Shown here piece by piece: positions 60,017 to 64,000 of a stretch of DNA of 64,000 nucleotides. Below the pieces are notes generated by a model. The model ran no database searches. It was not told the origin of the DNA and saw only the letters and a program-made list of their open reading frames with translations. Both the position numbers and the translations under genes were made by a program. Each line of letters starts with the position of its first letter. Position 1 is the first letter of the stretch. Source of the stretch: Porodaedalea pini (Eukaryota; Basidiomycota; Agaricomycetes; Hymenochaetales; Hymenochaetaceae); assembly GCA_002794775.1 (NCBI GenBank), contig NBAY01000009.1, forward strand, positions 124,001-188,000, read 5' to 3'.

Positions 60017-60740
60017 ACCTACTCAACAAAATCCATCTGTTAGCGAGAGCTTCCCAATCTGAGGCGCGTCTAGAGGCGCGTCCGGATTTCCATTCGCATG
60101 TACAAAACTTTCAGTTATCTATTGCCTAACTCCTAACCCTACTCTAAACCTTGACCTCCCGCCGCCATGTCCCTTTGCCCGCTTTGTTGATCTGCTTCAT
60201 TCATAGATTACTTTCTTTTCTACTTCGACAATTTGGACCTTCGACTTCGGACCCATCGGTGTTTCTGGTGAACAATTCCTTCTGGACCCCCACCTTCCAT
60301 TCCATTTTTCATTTTTCTCCGTGTTTCAGCGCCTTCCATAGTGCCTTCACGTCCACTATAGGTGCCTCTCATCTATCTCCTTTCACTCCATTCACTGTTA
60401 CTACTTCTGACGGTCCTTCGCAGGTCTGTGGAACTAAGGCCCATGGACGGTCTTTTGTGCTACCGAAACTTTGTCTAGTGTATTATCGTACTCATTTGAG
60501 CTAGTCGCATTCTGTATTATAAGGTATCTATCATCTATAGCTCTTGCAATGAATTTATCTTTACACTTCTTATATATGGTTCCGGCGCACATCCGACCTA
60601 CCCTCGGGAGCGGCTCGACATCCCAGAAAGGAAAGTATCGAGAGCCTGCAGTCTTTCAATCCAAACACCAACTTTTCTCCGGTCTTTCGTCCATCCTCAT
60701 CTCCGCCTTTTACACCCAAGCATTTTTGTGTATCTGAAGC
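60017..60740. other. C/T-rich promoter region
   Basis: Pyrimidine-rich tracts typical of strongly expressed basidiomycete promoters lead into the PA2G4-like gene. Open frames here are shadows of low complexity. Confidence 0.4.
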
Positions 60741-62418
60741 ATGTCAGATCCTGAGACGAAGCCGACGGAGGAGAAACCGCGCTCGACGGCCGAGGTGGAC
60801 TTCACAAAATACAAGGTTCGTGTGTCGTGTGCCATTCATTGCAGTAGTCAAGGGAGCTTTATGCTGCAGAAACTGCTTCATCTTGAATGCGGACTGGCCG
60901 ATCGATCTCTTTTTTGTACAGAACAATAAGAGAAATGGGAAATACTGATTCCATCGCTTTTATTTGGGTGATTGTAGACGGCAGCGGACATCGTGCACAA
61001 TGTGATGAAGAAGCTCGTTGAGCTCTGCGTTGAGGGCGCAAACATCCTCGAGCTGTGCATCGAAGGGGACAAGCTTCTCGATCAGGGAACTGGTTCAGTA
61101 TACAATAAGGCGGTCAAGGGCGTGAAGGTGACAAAGGGTGAGTTGTTTCATCCCGTTTCCTCAAATCACACGCTGACGCCCAAAATCAACCACGATGTAT
61201 TGCCCGATGGTCAGGAATCGCCTTCCCAACGTGCATATCCGTAAACAACTGCGTCGCGCACTTCTCCCCGCTCGCGTACGTCAACTTGCGCAGCGCATAT
61301 ATGCATATATGTGCCTCCTTTTACAATCGCCACTGAAAACTTTCACGGGACAACAGATCCGATCCGGCATCTTCGCAGACACTCGCAAAGGATGACGTCG
61401 TGAAGCTGCACCTCGGCGCACACATCGATGGATTTGCATCCGTGGCCGCAGAGACGCTTGTCGTCGGCGCAAGTGCGGAGAACCCAGTGACGGGCCGTCG
61501 TGCGGACGCGCTCAAGGCAGCGTGGCACGCGGCAGAGATCGCGATGCGCCTCGTGAAGGTTGGCAATAAAAATTGGGCTGTGACGGATGCAGTGAACAAA
61601 GTGACCGCTGCATGGGACTGCAAGGCAGTTGAGGGTAGGTTTCTGATTGACTCGTCTACTTCGTTTAGTCTGTGATAATGTTAATCTTGCATCCATAGGT
61701 ATGCTCTCTTGTCAACAGACGCAGAATGTTATCGATGGAAAAAAAAGGGTTATTCTCAACCCTAGCGAACAGCAGAAAAAGGAGTTCGAGGTAGCCGCGT
61801 TCGCGGAGAACGAGGTATGGGGGATCGACATTCTGGTATCGACGAGCGAGGATGGGAAGGTCAGCTTCAATATGCATGTTCTGAATCCAGACGTTGTCTG
61901 ACAAGACATCGACTTTGATAGGCCCGCCCCGAGGACACTAAGGCTACCGTCTACCAGCGGGATTCCACCGTGACGTACCAACTGAAGATGAAGACATCTC
62001 GGGCGGTCTTCTCGGAGGTCCAGAAGAAGGCTGGTGCTTTCCCCTTCAACATTCGTGTATTGGAAGACGAGAAGAAAGCACGGATGGGTCTCCAGGAGGC
62101 GTGCCAGCACGCGCTCGTGAAGCCATACGATGTGATGTACGTATCAAATCCTCATCCTGTTTCCAGGCGCGAGTCTAAGACTTATTTGTTCCTAGTTACA
62201 CCCCTGCCGGCACTTTCGTGGCCGCGTTCCATTTCACCATCGCTCTGCTTCCAGGAGGCCCTTCGCTCGTTACGCATCCCCCAGCTTGGTACAAGCCAGA
62301 GCTCGTGAAAACGGAGAAGGAGCTGGAGGACGAAGAGTTAAAAGAGCTACTTACGAAGAAGCTACGCGATGACAAGAAAAAGAACAAAAAGAAGAAGGCA
62401 GAGGGCGAAGCAGAATAG
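60741..62418 (+). CDS. PA2G4/EBP1-type M24-fold protein
   Basis: Exons 60741-60815, 60978-61137, 61215-61275, 61357-61634, 61699-61859, 61922-62136 and 62196-62418; 390 aa, the usual family length. TAADIVHNVMKKLVELCVEG, GIAFPTCISVNNCVAHFSPL, VKLHLGAHIDGFASVAAETL and MLSCQQTQNVIDGKK are characteristic blocks. The C-terminus is lysine-rich (KLRDDKKKNKKKKAEGE). The fold is that of methionine aminopeptidase, but the family lacks peptidase activity and acts in ribosome biogenesis and growth control (fission yeast Cdb4, human EBP1). The first intron (162 nt) is longer than the rest. Confidence 0.9.
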
Positions 62419-62658
62419 GCGAAGTAAAGCAGAGCGTGCGCAACGGCCATGATATCCAACCTCGTTCAACCTGTACCACTGGCAACTATCCGCTGCATTC
62501 TTGGAACAACGATGATACGCACAATGCACACATCATCCAATACACTGACCTGCATACATACATTCTTGTTTTTGCTAGCTTCTCAGTAGCAGCTCTTATT
62601 GTGGGATGTGACGTTTCTTATACAAATAAATGAGATGCTGAATAAATCAATGAAGAGG

Positions 62659-63076
62659 TTATGACAGCAGGCCTTGCTTGCTCTTTGCATCCTCTCCAAA
62701 TTCTCCTAAAGTCCGTATTACGAGATCAATGTTCTCAAGGAAGGAGTTGACAGCTAAGCGCGCAAGTCGGATGGTAAGGCAAGTGAATGTCCTGCAGAGG
62801 TCTTCATTGGAAAAATCGGCATGCATTATAGAGCATCTGGAGCATACGCAACAAGTTCATCATTCTCCACTGCCAGCACTCTCTTGACTGCCTGCGCCTG
62901 TAGCTCGGGGTCGACCTCAATTACTTGCTTTGCGATAGACGCATGCTTCGGCGACGCGAACGGTATGCGTACGGTGCTTTATAGAAACGACCGTTGAGAA
63001 TAGTAACAGTAGAATGAAGCTATTGGAGAACTGAAACGTACACGTTGTGCCAGGGGTCTGTGTCGCTGTCAAACAT
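62659..63076 (-). CDS. PCC1: Pcc1, KEOPS/EKC complex subunit
   Basis: Exons 63042-63076, 62848-62976 and 62659-62791; 98 aa. Too short and fragmented for a plain frame search. The joined product reads MFDSDTDPWHNVTVRIPFAS, PKHASIAKQVIEVDPELQ, then LVATFTCLTIRLARLAVNSF, LENIDLVIRTLGEFG. This is the full Pcc1/CTAG-Pcc1 fold. The complex makes the universal t6A37 tRNA modification. The second acceptor is AAAG rather than CAG. Downstream it converges with the PA2G4-like gene; upstream it diverges from the next gene across 128 bp. Confidence 0.85.
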
Positions 63077-63204
63077 GGTGGTTGAGCACTGAGGGAGTGA
63101 GGCTAATTCGAGAGCCGCTCACACACGCGTCTGTCCTCTGACTGCGATCATCTCGAACACAACCTCTATCACTAAATCTTGTGCATCGTTGCGACATCGG
63201 CGCC
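63077..63204. promoter_or_regulatory. Divergent promoter, PCC1 / right-edge gene
   Basis: 128 bp between opposing start codons, so regulatory sequence must be shared. No TATA box seen. Confidence 0.4.
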
Positions 63205-64000
63205 ATGCCTCCCAAAGACTCTAAAGCAAAAGATATTTATATCAATCAGTCCTTCATTGACGACCGTTACCCCGTCATCGCGCTGAAAATCGTCTCGGAA
63301 ACTTATATGAACGACTCTTACATAGACTGGCTCCTGCAGGACGAGATGGACACGAACGCCACGCCAACTCGGTTTGTCGGCATGCATCCGTCGTACACCG
63401 AATCTGGCCTTCTTGCCGCCTTGTCGATATGCGTTTCTCAAAAAGTCCTCCTCATAACCGATGTCACGAAATCCTCTTCATCTAAAAAGCGAGCGAAGCC
63501 AGCTGCTCCGAATCGTCATGGACTCCGCTGCAAGCTTCTCAACAGCAGCAGCGGACTCTCTATTGTTGCGTTCAACGCGCATGAACTCGTACTGGCCTTG
63601 CACAGGGATATGGGCCTGGCATGCGCGCGCGTCGTAGACTTACTCAGCCTGCCTCCGCGAAACCGAGATGTCGTCCAGACCGTCAAAACCGTTACAGGGG
63701 CAAGGATCGAGCTTTTCGACGATTCCATTCGCGAGGCTTTCCAGACTACCGTCTATGAGAGAAACAATCAGTATACCCCAGTTCAACAGGCGTGGTTCGC
63801 GTGGTTGATCGGCAACCACCCCGAGGTAAAGAAGGATATAGCTGCAATCCCTGTTATTGATAGTTCGGAATTCACAAAACTCGTGCGTCTCCTCTCTTTT
63901 AGTCTCTTTTACATCCGCTGATTGGTATTTTCAGGAGTTGGACTTCTTAGCAAAGAGTATGGAGGGGTTTCTTCTTAGAGATCTGAAGAAACCTACGTCG
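63205..64000 (+). CDS. Partial gene running off the right edge, unrecognised
   Basis: Exon 1 is 63205-63882 and exon 2 begins at 63935 and continues past the window; 248 residues visible. Start at ATG 63205 (MPPKDSKAKDIYINQSFIDD); the frame upstream has only a GTG. FNAHELVLALHRDMGLACAR and VVDLLSLPPRNRDV faintly recall RNase D-like 3'-5' exonuclease folds, but no DEDD motif is certain. No function is assigned. The exon junction (CTC|GTGCGT...CAG|GAG) is clean. Confidence 0.65.

Overview
The window looks like nuclear DNA of a basidiomycete fungus, most likely an agaricomycete. Genes are split by many short introns, mostly 45-65 nt, nearly all GT-AG with a few GC-AG. The families are fungal: etherase-type GST relatives, a Ser-rich GPI-anchored protein, a Caf120/Skg3-type PH protein and a PTS1 citrate synthase. 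Most gene models below were joined exon by exon by hand from splice sites and reading phase. No transcript or database evidence was available.

Layout. 0.7-10.6 kb: a VTT/TMEM41-type membrane protein (+), two unrecognised multi-spanning membrane proteins (+ and -), a GPI-anchored surface protein (-), and a 20-exon citrate synthase (-) with several micro-exons and a C-terminal SKL. 11-28 kb: a decaying tandem array. Its unit is GST remnant (+), 2-oxoglutarate/Fe(II) oxygenase (-), conserved 5' flank, short-chain reductase (-). Three oxygenases are intact and a fourth is a pseudogene; GST copies are broken and the reductase copies are broken or fragmentary. Two Helitron-like elements (15.8-18.4 kb) sit inside the array. 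28.8-31.6 kb: a truncated Gln/Met-rich coactivator-like fragment running in frame into a displaced reductase exon, then an inverted reductase fragment.

32-47 kb is ordinary housekeeping territory: Nom1/Sgd1 (ribosome biogenesis), an Efm4-type eEF1A lysine methyltransferase, a Caf120/Skg3-like PH protein, Cox11, a DnaJC8/Spf31 J-protein and Rmi1. 47.4-50.3 kb holds two more GST pseudogenes. 51-64 kb holds Rad2/XPG, complex I subunit NDUFB8, a SAM methyltransferase, a PA2G4/EBP1-type M24-fold protein, the KEOPS subunit Pcc1, and a partial gene running off the right edge.

The housekeeping genes are not an operon or a functional cluster; several pairs share short divergent or convergent spacers. 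The only stretch that looks like a co-evolving group is the oxygenase/GST/reductase array. Its three families recur together and the oxygenase promoters keep a shared element. A joint role in phenolic or xenobiotic metabolism is inference only.
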